33,463 nucleotides of DNA from JBAZAX01 sp041671765 (GTDB taxonomy: Bacteria > Babelota > Babeliae > Babelales > RVW-14). The notes beneath the pieces are model-generated. The model saw only the letters and a list, made by a program, of their open reading frames with translations. It was not told the origin of the DNA and made no database searches. A program made the position numbers and the translations under genes. Below, piece after piece: positions 15,106 through 25,097 of the stretch. The number at the start of each line of letters is the position of its first letter. Position 1 is the stretch's first letter. Where the stretch lies: NCBI GenBank assembly GCA_041671765.1, contig JBAZAX010000017.1:1-33463 (forward strand). The letters run 5' to 3'.

Positions 15106-15495
15106 TTAATCAACTTTCAATATCAAAGTATGAGCCAACCAAAATCCCAAACCAACAAAAAGCAATGATAAAATATTATTTAACAAAATATTTAAAAATC
15201 CCAATTTAATTTTACCGTCAAAAAACAAATTTATAGTTTCAACGCTGTAGGCTGAAAATGTTGTAAAGGCACCAAAAAAACCAACCATGCAGAACAGTCT
15301 ATAATTTTTAAATGACTCAGAAAAACCAAATATTCCAAATAAAAGACCGGCCAGTAATGCACCCAAAGAATTTACCAATAAAGTGCCCAACGGAAAAGTT
15401 CTACCAATAAATGATTCCGTAAATACCAAAACCGCATATCTTGAACAGGTTCCCAAAATGCCCCCAGAAGAAATTAATAACAAATTTTTAATCAT
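15106..15495 (-). CDS. crcB: Fluoride channel CrcB/Fluc
   Basis: Small four-helix membrane protein that works as a dimer to export fluoride. Seen: GGILGTCSRYAV near the N-terminus, the conserved GTLLVNSLGALLAGLLFG (Asn of the pore helix), and GFFGAFTTFSAYSVET (the TTFSTF-type Phe-box region and sodium site). At 129 residues with four hydrophobic segments it is a typical single-domain Fluc. It lies between argS (29 bases upstream) and lepA (5 bases downstream) on the same strand. I see no fluoride riboswitch in front of it. Confidence 0.94.
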   Translation of the reverse strand: MIKNLLLISSGGILGTCSRYAVLVFTESFIGRTFPLGTLLVNSLGALLAGLLFGIFGFSESFKNYRLFCMVGFFGAFTTFSAYSVETINLFFDGKIKLGFLNILLNNILSLLFVGLGFWLAHTLILKVD

Positions 15496-15524
15496 TTTAC
15501 ATCTTCTCTTTGCATCTTATCTGA

Positions 15525-17249
15525 TTACATCTTTTCCGGCTTACTCAAGCCGAGTAAATCCAAACAAATTTCAAGAGCGTCTTTTATTAAAATTACAGTA
15601 AACAAACGTACCTTGCTTTGTCCAATATTGTCTAGATCTATTATCTTATTATTTGTGTAATAATTGTGCAATGCCTGAGCTAATTCCCAAGTATAATACG
15701 ATAAAAGATGTGTCTGATACCCAAGAGCTATATTACCCAAAATATCCTGCAACTGTACAATTTTTCTAAGAACGGCAAATTCATGCTCACTCATCGACTT
15801 TACAATACCAACAAGCTCTTCATCGTTCCAGCCGCCTGTAAAAAGTACATTCAGGTAGTCATCAAATTGTGCTGATTGCCTTGCCTTTTCAAGCAAGCTG
15901 CAAATTCGCACATATGCATACTGAATGTAAAAAACAGGATTTTCATCAGTTTTTTTCAACGCCGTAGCCAAATCAAATTCCAAATGGGCTTCGGCCTTAC
16001 GGTTCAGGTAAAAGAATCTTGCAACATCTGCACCGACCTCATCAATAACATCACTAAGCTGCGTAAATTTACCGGCTCGCTTTGACATTCTAAGAACAAC
16101 ATCATTTTCTTTTATAGTCACCAGTTGATAGAGAATCACCTCAAGTCTGTCTGCCTGGCAACCAATGGCTTCCATTGTAGCTTTTAAGCGCTTAACATAA
16201 CCATGATGGTCCTGTCCCAAAATATTAACCAACTTGGTGTAACCACGATCAAATTTATCTTTATGATATGCTATGTCCGCACCAATGTATGTCCAACTTC
16301 CATCACTTTTTTTAACAACTCTGTCCTTGTCATCACCAAATTGGGTTGACTTAAACCACAAAGCCCCATCTTGCTCATACACAAGGCCTTTTTCTTTTAA
16401 AAGCTCAATTGTACTCGCTACAGCGCCACTTTCATGCAAAGTTTTTTCTGAAAACCATCTATCAAAAATAACTCTATAATTTTCTAAATCTCTGTGCTGC
16501 AAAGCCAGCATTTTTTCTTTGGCATAATCCGCAAAAAAATCTTCGTCGTTCTTTATAACATCACGGCCAAGTTCATTAATACAATCTTTTGCCAAGGCTA
16601 TCATATACTCGCCCGCATATCCATTCTCAGGCAACTCGGCAGACTGGCCGCACTGCTGCAGGCAACGTATTTTTAATGAATTTCCAAGTATTGCAAGCTG
16701 ATTTCCTGCATCATTGATATAAAATTCTTTTTCTGCAGAATGACCTAAAAAATTAAGAACTCTGGCCAATGTGTCGCCAATAATTGCACCCCGACCATGG
16801 CCCAAATGTAATGGACCAGTAGGATTTGCGCTAACAAATTCAATCAAATATTTTTGTTTATTTTCTTCATCAAATTCAAGTTGAAAAAACATATCTTTTT
16901 GTTGGAAAAATTCAAGCGCCAACGTCCACCAGACTTCATGATTCAATGTGATATTCAAAAAGCCAGGCCCCGCAATTTCAACTGATTTTATAGCACCAAA
17001 AATTAATGGGTTTTCTTCGTTTTGTGAAGCAAGTATAATTGCTTGCTGTACTTCTTGGGCAAGTTGCCGCGGATTTTTTTCAAGTTGTTTTGCTAACATC
17101 ATCGCAACATTGCAACTCATGTCTCCAAATGTCTTGTCTTTATCAACATTTAAAGCAATGTCCACGCGAGCCATATCCTCATCAGATAAACTCAACGTTT
17201 TTTTGATAACTTGTAACAGCTCAAGTTTCAGCATCGACAAAAGATTCAT
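15525..17249 (-). CDS. argS: Arginyl-tRNA synthetase
   Basis: Class Ia aminoacyl-tRNA synthetase. The N-terminal ArgRS-specific domain covers about residues 1-115. The HIGH-type motif is in NPTGPLHLGHGRGAIIGD near 145, SDGSWTYIGADIAYH and DHHGYVKRLK are in the catalytic core, and the KMSKS-type motif is in LRMSKRAGKFTQL near 388. A DALR-type anticodon-binding domain follows (HFNNYYTN-like ALHNYYTNNK). Length 574 is normal. The ATG at 17249 is preceded by GGA; a second ATG at 17234 is possible. It appears to be the first gene of an argS-crcB-lepA-hspR-htpX unit; its promoter should lie in 17250-17381. Confidence 0.97.
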   Translation of the reverse strand: MNLLSMLKLELLQVIKKTLSLSDEDMARVDIALNVDKDKTFGDMSCNVAMMLAKQLEKNPRQLAQEVQQAIILASQNEENPLIFGAIKSVEIAGPGFLNITLNHEVWWTLALEFFQQKDMFFQLEFDEENKQKYLIEFVSANPTGPLHLGHGRGAIIGDTLARVLNFLGHSAEKEFYINDAGNQLAILGNSLKIRCLQQCGQSAELPENGYAGEYMIALAKDCINELGRDVIKNDEDFFADYAKEKMLALQHRDLENYRVIFDRWFSEKTLHESGAVASTIELLKEKGLVYEQDGALWFKSTQFGDDKDRVVKKSDGSWTYIGADIAYHKDKFDRGYTKLVNILGQDHHGYVKRLKATMEAIGCQADRLEVILYQLVTIKENDVVLRMSKRAGKFTQLSDVIDEVGADVARFFYLNRKAEAHLEFDLATALKKTDENPVFYIQYAYVRICSLLEKARQSAQFDDYLNVLFTGGWNDEELVGIVKSMSEHEFAVLRKIVQLQDILGNIALGYQTHLLSYYTWELAQALHNYYTNNKIIDLDNIGQSKVRLFTVILIKDALEICLDLLGLSKPEKM

Positions 17250-17381
17250 ATCCGCATCTTTCAGCTTGAATTATTAAGAAACTTTTAGAAAACACAGGCT
17301 AAGTACTAAGTTTACCCGATTTTTGCGATTTTACCAGCAATTAACCCAGGGGATAGCCCTCCCTTATTACATACCCCATTA

Positions 17382-20300
17382 TTATTCGGGAAGTCGCGAC
17401 TTGAGTTTTTTGCAATACGCAATAACTTTATCTGGATAAGCAGGATTAACTTGTTCAGCCGCCTTACTTGAAATCATATTATTAATCGTTTCTTTATACT
17501 CAAGACGCAAATAATCAGATTTCATTACCCCATCTACAATCCAATCAAAATTTTTATCAGAATCAAATTCTGTTTGCAAAAAGTAGGTCGTCAAATTAAA
17601 GGCAAATCTTAACGAATTTAGGTCCTTATAAAAATATTGATTTCCAGATTTTAATTTAAAACTCTCAGAATCAAATTCTATTACCTCTAAATCTTTGTGA
17701 AAATTACTATCTTTAATACTATAATAAAGACTAGGATTAGAAGTTTTATATCGACTAACACATGCAAACACCACTTCAAATCGATAAAGCTCTTTAATAT
17801 TTAGGCCAAACATATTTTTTATAACTGGATTAGTTTTTACTGGAGTACTAAAATTAACATACGTAAAAAATCTAGCACAGCTAAAATAAAAATACTGTTT
17901 TAAGACATTGTCATAATCAGTATTTTTATTTAACTCATGAAATATTCGTGAATTAAAACTTTGACTGTCCAGCTCATCATAATATTTCAACAAAACTGCA
18001 ATTCCCAAACCATACAAATCAAAAAGTTGCGAGTTTTTCCAAATACTTTGCTGCTTTTGAGTTAAATTCAATAATTTTAAAATTTCAGCCCACACAAGTC
18101 TGGCCGAATCTACTGACAATTTTGAAACCAATATCTGCTCAAATACTATTTTCAGGTCAGTATCAAGTAAGTTAAATTTTCCATTTAATACTTTTAATTT
18201 CGTGTTAATTGTCGATTCGTCAGAAAAGAAAGAATTAATTAAATCTGTTAAAGCAATAATTTGAACTTTATATTTTGATTGGTCAGAAATGGATTGAACC
18301 ATAAGCATTTCTGAAAATTTTTTCAGTATTTTTTCGGTTTCACTTCTAAGTACAGGAGCAATTCCAGGTTCATCTCCAACAGTTATATAAACGCCACCTA
18401 AAACATAAAACTTTGAATCATCAAGGGCATTCATGCTTTGCATAATTTGATAAATATTTTGCCAAACCAAACTTGCAAGTTGCTCCGTAGAAATAAAATC
18501 TCCACCCTTAAATTTATCTGTAATTTTCGTAAATGTAGTTGATTTGAAATACAAATTATGGATCAAAGAAATCAAAATATAAGATAAATTCAATTTTTGA
18601 GTTTCATCGAGTACTGAATCATTTAAATTAACAAATTCTACAAACTCAATTCTTAACTTGTCTATATTTTTTTTCTCAAATTTCAGCTTTGAAAATCCAT
18701 TTGCAATATCATCTTTAATGCGATTACTAACCAACGCGAATTTTCTTGCTAATTTTCTTAAATCATCCGTAGCAAATTTCTTGCCATCAAAATTTTTAAT
18801 TATCGCAAATGCCTCTTTTGCAGATACTTTTTGACCCTCAGGCTTTGGTTCTACGCCTAAATCAATTTTTTCGCCTGATACCCGCTTTTTTAAATTTACT
18901 AATTTTTGCTGTAACTCATTTAATTTAAATTTTAAATTACCCAGTGATATTTTTAATTTATTTAGCTTAATTTTTAACTCTTTAGATTTATCATCCCCTA
19001 AACCCGTTTTTGTAACAACAAAGCTTTTGCCTGAAGTTACATATTCTTTGAATTTATCAAAATCAAGTTTTAATAAATAATCTTTGAATGATAATTTTTC
19101 TTGTATAGCTATTTCAGGCTCTTTTAAAACTTGCCTAATATCACTTTGATATAAGTTTTTTAGTTCAGAAATACGTTGAACATATGTAGACAAATCCAAC
19201 TTGGCAAAATCCCCCAATCCAAATGTACCCAATTTATCGCTAAAATTCTCTTGGGATATTTTGGCAAATTCCCACAAGCCCTCAGCCACAGGTTTATCAG
19301 TTTTATAAAGGCTAGAATTTGTCGTAAAATTCCAATATTCACCCGCAAACTCAAACACTATCTCAATGTCCGATTTATCACTTTTTTCATCAAAGCTGGT
19401 TTTTATAAACAAATTTTTAAGAGTTATTTCTTTATTTTTACTCGGAAGCAATGCTTGTTTGAAATCAGCGCTAGATCCAATGATGTCCAAAATTGCAGAA
19501 ATATCGTTATAACCATATAATTCTTTGATAAAAAAAGTTTTTTGACTTTCTCTTCCTTGCAAATTCAAAAAAGAGTTGCGTATAAAACTCAAAATGCCAG
19601 TTTTTACACCCCCTGAAATAACAACACTTTCAATACTAACTTTTGAAAGTAAATGTAATGCATCACCGCGTTGCATTGAGATAATTGATGGATAAAAATA
19701 CAAAGACCTAGTGCCATACGCCCAGTCAATATTAATACTATCAGTTGTTGGAAAATATGAACTCCATGTTTTTAGCCAATCAGAAATTGGCATATAATTT
19801 TTATGCAAAACTGCACCAACCATTTTTTCACTCAATTTAATATTTCCATTCTCAATATCAATTTTTTTGGGAGAAATTTTAAGTTCAACAGAGGTAATGG
19901 CAGGATACAAAAGTAAAGCCAGTTTTTGATTAACATCTACAGCCGACAATTGAAGCTTAGCCAAAACTTTAGCAGTACTTGCATCAGTTATCTTCTGGAT
20001 ATCAGGATCAATGTCAAAATATTGAAACCAACCAACATTTGGAATCAGAACTTGGGGGATGTTGTTTATACCTAATCCACTTAAAAACCAATGGCTAGAA
20101 AGTGTAAGCTTTTTTAAAATATTCGTTAAAAATGACAATTCTTTAACCTTTGTTTTAGGCTTTTCAAAGGCTTCAAAAAAACTTTTGACATCTGTACTTG
20201 GGTCAATATCTTCATCAGACTTAATCTCTTCTCTGTAACTCGAAATAATCGGCGCATCTGAAATAGCCGAAACAATCAACATGTATTTAAGATTCATCGA

Positions 20301-21095
20301 AATTTTTTGATCATCCAAATCTTTTCTAAACTGCATAAAATCAAGATTTTTACCTCCAGAAGAACACGAAAAAATTAAAGCAGCATTAACGTGAAGTTTA
20401 TTAAAAAAGTTGAGTACTTCTGTCATTAAACTGCTTTCTATTCCTACAATAGCTCCAACGCCTCCATGTCCGTTCAGAACAATATTAATGGGACGCAAAA
20501 ACGATGTCATTTTTAAATCTTCAGGCTCATCTTTTTTTTCAAACTTGAAAGATTCTCTAAATGGCTCAAAAAATTTATCATTGTGCAAATCTTGCTCGGT
20601 CACAAAGATGTTTTTAAAAGAATTTAAACTAGATGAACCTGTTGAAGAGATGTAACTCATTAACGCTTGTTGCGAAATTGGCTTCCATTTAACTGTGTCA
20701 TAAATTTTTACAATATTGGAATCACGTACTAGCGATTCCTTATTGTTTAAAACAAGTGCAAAAAAATTTGAATCTTTTATGCTATAGATATTCCAATCCT
20801 CGAGCTTAAAATTAATAGATTTAAAAAAATCAGTTGTTCGCCTTCTACCAACAAAATTTTTAAAAATATTAGCTGATACAATTATGACATCCGAAGCCTT
20901 TTGATGTAAACTTATCGAAAAATTTTGTGTAACCGCAATTTTACTACCCACCTCACTCAAAGATTCAGCATGGAAATCATCCATGTAAAATGCAATCCTG
21001 AAAGGTTTAGACTCTGGCAAAGGGTTGGCCGCAAAAACGTTTGAATTTACGATAAAAGAAAAAACACAAAACAGTCCAACTACCAACTTGCGCAT
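17382..21095 (-). CDS. Very large secreted protein with caspase-like (clan CD) His/Cys motif
   Basis: A 1237-residue protein from the ATG at 21095, chosen because AAGGAG lies 6 bases upstream and the protein then opens with a clean signal peptide (MRKLVVGLFCVFSF to NVFA, cleavage near residue 22). An upstream ATG at 21113 lacks these features. In the first quarter, INIVLNGHGGVGAIVG (His210) and, 34 residues later, ALIFSCSSGGKN (Cys244) fit the HG ... SCxSGG layout of clan CD cysteine peptidases (clostripain, gingipain, CHAT). The remaining ~950 residues match nothing I recognise; a heptad-rich coiled coil lies near residues 700-740. The beta-barrel protein gene is 46 bases upstream on the same strand, probably in one operon. 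A secreted peptidase acting on host or surface proteins is inference; the motif could also occur by chance. Confidence 0.75.
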   Translation of the reverse strand: MRKLVVGLFCVFSFIVNSNVFAANPLPESKPFRIAFYMDDFHAESLSEVGSKIAVTQNFSISLHQKASDVIIVSANIFKNFVGRRRTTDFFKSINFKLEDWNIYSIKDSNFFALVLNNKESLVRDSNIVKIYDTVKWKPISQQALMSYISSTGSSSLNSFKNIFVTEQDLHNDKFFEPFRESFKFEKKDEPEDLKMTSFLRPINIVLNGHGGVGAIVGIESSLMTEVLNFFNKLHVNAALIFSCSSGGKNLDFMQFRKDLDDQKISMNLKYMLIVSAISDAPIISSYREEIKSDEDIDPSTDVKSFFEAFEKPKTKVKELSFLTNILKKLTLSSHWFLSGLGINNIPQVLIPNVGWFQYFDIDPDIQKITDASTAKVLAKLQLSAVDVNQKLALLLYPAITSVELKISPKKIDIENGNIKLSEKMVGAVLHKNYMPISDWLKTWSSYFPTTDSINIDWAYGTRSLYFYPSIISMQRGDALHLLSKVSIESVVISGGVKTGILSFIRNSFLNLQGRESQKTFFIKELYGYNDISAILDIIGSSADFKQALLPSKNKEITLKNLFIKTSFDEKSDKSDIEIVFEFAGEYWNFTTNSSLYKTDKPVAEGLWEFAKISQENFSDKLGTFGLGDFAKLDLSTYVQRISELKNLYQSDIRQVLKEPEIAIQEKLSFKDYLLKLDFDKFKEYVTSGKSFVVTKTGLGDDKSKELKIKLNKLKISLGNLKFKLNELQQKLVNLKKRVSGEKIDLGVEPKPEGQKVSAKEAFAIIKNFDGKKFATDDLRKLARKFALVSNRIKDDIANGFSKLKFEKKNIDKLRIEFVEFVNLNDSVLDETQKLNLSYILISLIHNLYFKSTTFTKITDKFKGGDFISTEQLASLVWQNIYQIMQSMNALDDSKFYVLGGVYITVGDEPGIAPVLRSETEKILKKFSEMLMVQSISDQSKYKVQIIALTDLINSFFSDESTINTKLKVLNGKFNLLDTDLKIVFEQILVSKLSVDSARLVWAEILKLLNLTQKQQSIWKNSQLFDLYGLGIAVLLKYYDELDSQSFNSRIFHELNKNTDYDNVLKQYFYFSCARFFTYVNFSTPVKTNPVIKNMFGLNIKELYRFEVVFACVSRYKTSNPSLYYSIKDSNFHKDLEVIEFDSESFKLKSGNQYFYKDLNSLRFAFNLTTYFLQTEFDSDKNFDWIVDGVMKSDYLRLEYKETINNMISSKAAEQVNPAYPDKVIAYCKKLKSRLPE

Positions 21096-21141
21096 ACAAA
21101 CTCCTTGGCACAAAATAGCAATATGAATAAATTTTCAAAAA

Positions 21142-22599
21142 CTAAAAATTTAATTTAATTTGTACACTCAATGTTCCACCAAACATGTCTGTCTTAAACG
21201 CATGCTTTCCATAAAATGGATAGTCATATTCCAGAAAAATAGTTGGACAAACCGATTTTAATTCAAGAGTATATCCACCAATAAAGTGCAGGGCATAATA
21301 TTCCCAATTTTTGAGTTTTTGATCAGAATTGACAATGTCATTAACCGAAACAACATTTGGCCATACATTGTTTGCAGGATCATATTGATTAAGCTGTTGC
21401 TGAGAATAGTTTTTCAGTAATTTATCATCATGAATCGTAAGGACTGTATCCTCTTGACGCGTATATGAAGCCCCAACTTTTGCTATTATACCCTTGAATC
21501 CTAATTGCGCATATGCGCCCACATCCCATTGAGAACCATAATCAACTTTACCAAAACTTGGCTCTAGTAAAATCCATCCATCTTGGTTTTTGTCTGTTTT
21601 AACGCGCAAATCACGTTCTTGTGTAAAAAATACTAATCCACCGACATTAGCACCAACACCAATGAAATCAAAAACTTGAACGTACAAATTTATGCGTCCA
21701 TCGATAGCAGTGGAATCAGCAGAGCCGAGCGAAACCGCAAATGGTTTGGACAAATCCGGCTTTCCTGATGTTGGAATAAGTACACCAATTTGTGCTTGTG
21801 CACTTATTCTTTTAAAAATAGGAGATTGAGGATCCCCGGAACCATGCCAACCTGCAGATAAAAGAATGTCACCAACCCCGGATTTTTTAAATGAATCTTG
21901 CCAATTGCTATTAAAAGTCATAGCACCTAATACATTATTTAATGTTCCAGCTTTCTCTTGCATAAAATCTTTAACATTTACCTGCGTCGGAGCTTTGATT
22001 GCCCCACCGGTCCAAACATCTGCGCCGGTTAAAGTATCACTGCCAAGATTATTGTATGCAATCTTATCAATTTTTACATCTCGATATGGAATATATGCCT
22101 GAATAAAAAATCCCCAAATAATATCTTGCTGAATCGTAAAATCCCATTCATCAATTTCAAATCGCCCCATGTACTCAATCAGGCCATCAGTTGGCTTAGT
22201 TTTTATATAATTTGGTGGGAAAATAATAGTTTCTTTTGTTTTGTCATACTTTCCAGCATCTGTAGGCGGTGTGTAATTCGCCCCACCCCAATAATTTGTC
22301 ATAGTTTTACCAGTAGAGTCTATTACAGCGCCCGGGCTATCTACATAACTTCCAAGATTTGTAATATCCATATAACCATGAGCAGACAGCAATGGCTGCA
22401 CATCATTGTGTGTATCCCATGCCTTATGGGTACTTCCATGCCCATAACGAACCGACAAACCGGTTGTATATTTATCATACGCATTATTAAAAGATTCTTG
22501 GAAAAATGGAGTTCGATAAAATTGTGGCAAATCAATTGCATTCAAAACACTCCCATAAACCAAGAAAAAAATTAACCCATTTTTAAAACTAAATCTCAT
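21142..22599 (-). CDS. Outer-membrane beta-barrel protein of unknown family
   Basis: A 485-residue protein from the ATG at 22599. AAGGA sits 7 bases before it and the signal peptide MRFSFKNGLIFFLVYG to VLNA starts there, whereas the in-frame ATG at 22605 is too close to the ribosome-binding site. The mature protein has alternating hydrophobic/polar strands with aromatic girdles (WDFTIQQDIIWGFFIQAYIP, ISAQAQIGVLIP, WDVGAYAQLGFKGIIAKVG) and ends in a barrel-type strand closing with Phe, as expected for BAM-inserted porin-like proteins. I do not recognise a specific family. It probably serves as a channel or surface antigen. It is upstream of and likely co-transcribed with the caspase-like protein. 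Confidence 0.82.
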   Translation of the reverse strand: MRFSFKNGLIFFLVYGSVLNAIDLPQFYRTPFFQESFNNAYDKYTTGLSVRYGHGSTHKAWDTHNDVQPLLSAHGYMDITNLGSYVDSPGAVIDSTGKTMTNYWGGANYTPPTDAGKYDKTKETIIFPPNYIKTKPTDGLIEYMGRFEIDEWDFTIQQDIIWGFFIQAYIPYRDVKIDKIAYNNLGSDTLTGADVWTGGAIKAPTQVNVKDFMQEKAGTLNNVLGAMTFNSNWQDSFKKSGVGDILLSAGWHGSGDPQSPIFKRISAQAQIGVLIPTSGKPDLSKPFAVSLGSADSTAIDGRINLYVQVFDFIGVGANVGGLVFFTQERDLRVKTDKNQDGWILLEPSFGKVDYGSQWDVGAYAQLGFKGIIAKVGASYTRQEDTVLTIHDDKLLKNYSQQQLNQYDPANNVWPNVVSVNDIVNSDQKLKNWEYYALHFIGGYTLELKSVCPTIFLEYDYPFYGKHAFKTDMFGGTLSVQIKLNF

Positions 22600-22782
22600 A
22601 AACATATCCTTACGACAACTAAAATTAATAAAACTTTTTAGAAGCTGAATTATGGTAGTCAAACACATTAGTGAAATGCAAGAAAATGTATGTTTAGTTC
22701 AAAAAGGAGATTTTTAAGGCTAATTTTAATAATTATTTAGCATCGATTTTTTAAATTTCAAATAATTTTGAGTTTACTATAA

Positions 22783-23604
22783 TCAGATGCCATTATGTTT
22801 ATAATATTTAATTATTTTGGCTCTAGTTTTAGGAGCATTTGTAGAATAACCCCAATCACTCCATCCGTCTTTTAATGCAGGATATGGCGCAACAACTTCG
22901 CGAATCCATTCATCAAAAAATTTCACGCCTTCAAACATGCCCGAATAATACGGAACAGGGTCGCCAATTTTATGATCAGGCAAATATCCTAACCCTTTTA
23001 CATCAGCCGCAGAAATAAGAATGCACATCTTTACCAACTCTTGGCTCATGGGATAATTTAACTGAACAGTCATACTTTTTAGAAACTGCACATAGCGCTT
23101 AACACTTATACGTTTTCGCATAACATCGCCAAATTTATAATGCATTGCAACCAGAATCGCGACAAGATGCATATCGGTCTGGCTTATCTCAAATTCTTCA
23201 CCAATTTTTTTAAAATCCAAATTATTCAGCACAGGAATATTTCGGGACATGTAAGCCTTACGCCCCGTCAAATACTCAAAACCCGTTTCAGGATGCCAAC
23301 TTTTCCCCTTCCAATCAAATTTATTATCACCGCATTTTCCGATATCATGAAGGAAAGCCGCTAAACCCAAAATTTTTTTGTGTTTTTTTATGTCTATCCC
23401 GTCCGTCCAAGGGTATTCTTTATTTTGCAACCAAGCGGCAACTGTTCTTAAAACCCAAATTGAATGCTCATAAACATCTCCGGAATGATAGGTATGATCA
23501 TCACTTTTATAAAACTGCATATCCCTCATTAAATCTTTTATCGCAAAACATGAACAAAAAATAAACATAAACAATATTGATGCCAAATATTTTTTAACAA
23601 ACAT
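22783..23604 (-). CDS. Exported HD-domain phosphohydrolase
   Basis: Residues 1-21 look like a signal peptide (MFVKKYLASILFMFIFCSCFA). The HD fold follows: YHSGDVYEHSIWVL (His40, His47), LAAFLHDIGK (His86-Asp87), KSWHPETGFEYL (His104), a later His155 in VAMHYKFGD, and SAADVKG (Asp201). The layout resembles HD domains of tRNA nucleotidyltransferases and related metal phosphohydrolases that act on nucleotides. An intact HD site behind an export signal is unusual because most substrates are cytoplasmic; a host-delivered or periplasmic phosphatase/phosphodiesterase is possible. GGAG lies about 5 bases before the ATG. It is divergent from the gene at 23805 and 183 bases upstream of the beta-barrel gene. 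Confidence 0.85.
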   Translation of the reverse strand: MFVKKYLASILFMFIFCSCFAIKDLMRDMQFYKSDDHTYHSGDVYEHSIWVLRTVAAWLQNKEYPWTDGIDIKKHKKILGLAAFLHDIGKCGDNKFDWKGKSWHPETGFEYLTGRKAYMSRNIPVLNNLDFKKIGEEFEISQTDMHLVAILVAMHYKFGDVMRKRISVKRYVQFLKSMTVQLNYPMSQELVKMCILISAADVKGLGYLPDHKIGDPVPYYSGMFEGVKFFDEWIREVVAPYPALKDGWSDWGYSTNAPKTRAKIIKYYKHNGI

Positions 23605-23804
23605 TATCTCCGCCTTTCAATTTTAAATTATTAATTTATGTTACTAAATTTTAATATTTTAAAGCAATAAATCGATATTATGAGGCCTTTAAACATAACT
23701 AAATTATTATTCATAAAATATTGCTTTTTTATTTCTTAGTCAGTTAAGAAAAAGCACAGTTGTTTTCTGTTTTTTATAAAATTTAGTTCGCAAAGGGGAC
23801 AAAA
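23605..23804. promoter_or_regulatory. Divergent promoter region with a leader hairpin
   Basis: A 200-base AT-rich spacer between two divergent secreted-protein genes, so it must hold both promoters. A hairpin TTTCTTA (23732-23738) / TAAGAAA (23745-23751) lies about 55 bases before the plus-strand start; its outer flanks GCTTTTT and AAAAAGC extend the pairing imperfectly. No clear -35/-10 pair could be assigned. Confidence 0.3.
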
Positions 23805-24899
23805 ATGAAAATGCAATTTTTAGGGTTATGCTGCACTATGCTTTCCGTTTTTTTTATGTCTATATATGATTCTGCTAAACCAAACAGAAGCAGAGTAAAA
23901 TTTTTAGATGATAATGTTTTTTTATTTACTCACTGCAAAAATGTGTATACGTGCGACCTAAAAGACCGTACGCAAACATTATATTACGAATTTACCGACA
24001 CAGGCGTAATAAAAGATATATTCAGCTTACAACAAACCGATATTAACATTTCCATAGATAACTCCCTGACTGATTGCTTCATAACGCTTCCCGAAATTCA
24101 AAAATTTACTTTAGATAAATATGAAAAGTCATCATACGATAGATTATTTATTACAAGAAACGGTAAAACACTTGTAACAATAAGCATGCCTTTTATCGTA
24201 CAATGTTTTGACGTAGAATCAGGACAAACGATAAAAAATGATTTTTCTCACATTCTTAGTAATGATGGATTAAGTGCTGACGAGTTAAAATATAATTTAC
24301 GAGACATTGATATAACAGATGACGGGCAAGTCGTAGTTTTAAATTTTTATAGAGGAGGAAAACTATGCACATGGTTTCCCAAAACAAACCAAGTTCGTAT
24401 GGTAAGATCAGGACTTGGAAGTGATTATTTTTTTGATTTCGCTTTATCCCCTAATGGAGAAAGACTTTTTTCAATAACCTCAGGCGGAGAACTATGGAAT
24501 ATTCAATCTGACACATTCGAATTTATTTTTCGCTGGGATGAACATATAAACGACTATGAGGCTTATCGCTGGTGCAAAAATTTTGATGCAAACATATACT
24601 ATCGTGCATGTGTATGCATACATGATCCCATAAAAAAAATATGTGCTTCTATAAAAAAAGCGCTTTTTTCCGAAAATTCCAATTTTCTTTTTTTACTTAT
24701 CAGCTTAGAGGAAAGATCAAAGACTTCACCTGCCTGGATTCTAAAAATTTTTGATATTAAAAAAGCATGCTTTATAAAAACAGTATCTATAGAAAATCTG
24801 TATGAAAGCCCAGAAGAAATGGCTATTTCACCAGATGGAAAAACTTTAATTATCATTGATAGAGATGCAAAAGTGATAACAACTCAAATTGATAATTAA
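23805..24899 (+). CDS. Secreted WD40/beta-propeller-like protein
   Basis: A 364-residue protein with a hydrophobic N-terminus (MKMQFLGLCCTMLSVFFM), probably a signal peptide, although the Cys pair leaves a lipoprotein possible. Propeller-like blades are visible: FALSPNGERLFSITSGGELW (about residue 212) and EMAISPDGKTLIIID (about 343), plus degenerate repeats near 125-150 and 178-195 (DITDDGQVVVLNF). This SPDG-type hairpin is typical of WD40 and YVTN-like propellers used for protein-protein contacts. AAGGGG lies about 6 bases before the ATG. It is a single gene; the 198 bases after it hold no convincing terminator, only AAAGGCTCTTT followed later by a T-run near 24963. The function and partner are unknown. 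Confidence 0.75.
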   Translation: MKMQFLGLCCTMLSVFFMSIYDSAKPNRSRVKFLDDNVFLFTHCKNVYTCDLKDRTQTLYYEFTDTGVIKDIFSLQQTDINISIDNSLTDCFITLPEIQKFTLDKYEKSSYDRLFITRNGKTLVTISMPFIVQCFDVESGQTIKNDFSHILSNDGLSADELKYNLRDIDITDDGQVVVLNFYRGGKLCTWFPKTNQVRMVRSGLGSDYFFDFALSPNGERLFSITSGGELWNIQSDTFEFIFRWDEHINDYEAYRWCKNFDANIYYRACVCIHDPIKKICASIKKALFSENSNFLFLLISLEERSKTSPAWILKIFDIKKACFIKTVSIENLYESPEEMAISPDGKTLIIIDRDAKVITTQIDN

Positions 24900-25097
24900 G
24901 TAGAATATTTAAGACAAAGACATTACTACTCGGAAATATGAATACAAAGGCTCTTTCATCTGTCTTTTTTTGTTAAAATAAGCAGACATGGGTAAAATTC
25001 TCTAGATTTTTATTAAATCCTAAGCTAGGCTTATAGCTTATTATTTTTGGGGTATTTGTTTATTTTTTAATATTTTTCCATTTCTTAAGGAGTTTTT

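Noticed and set aside
17330..17385. Possible terminator GGG-CTAT-CCC after the caspase-like gene
   Set aside because: The stem is only 3-4 bp with no T-run in the transcribed direction, so it is too weak to call.
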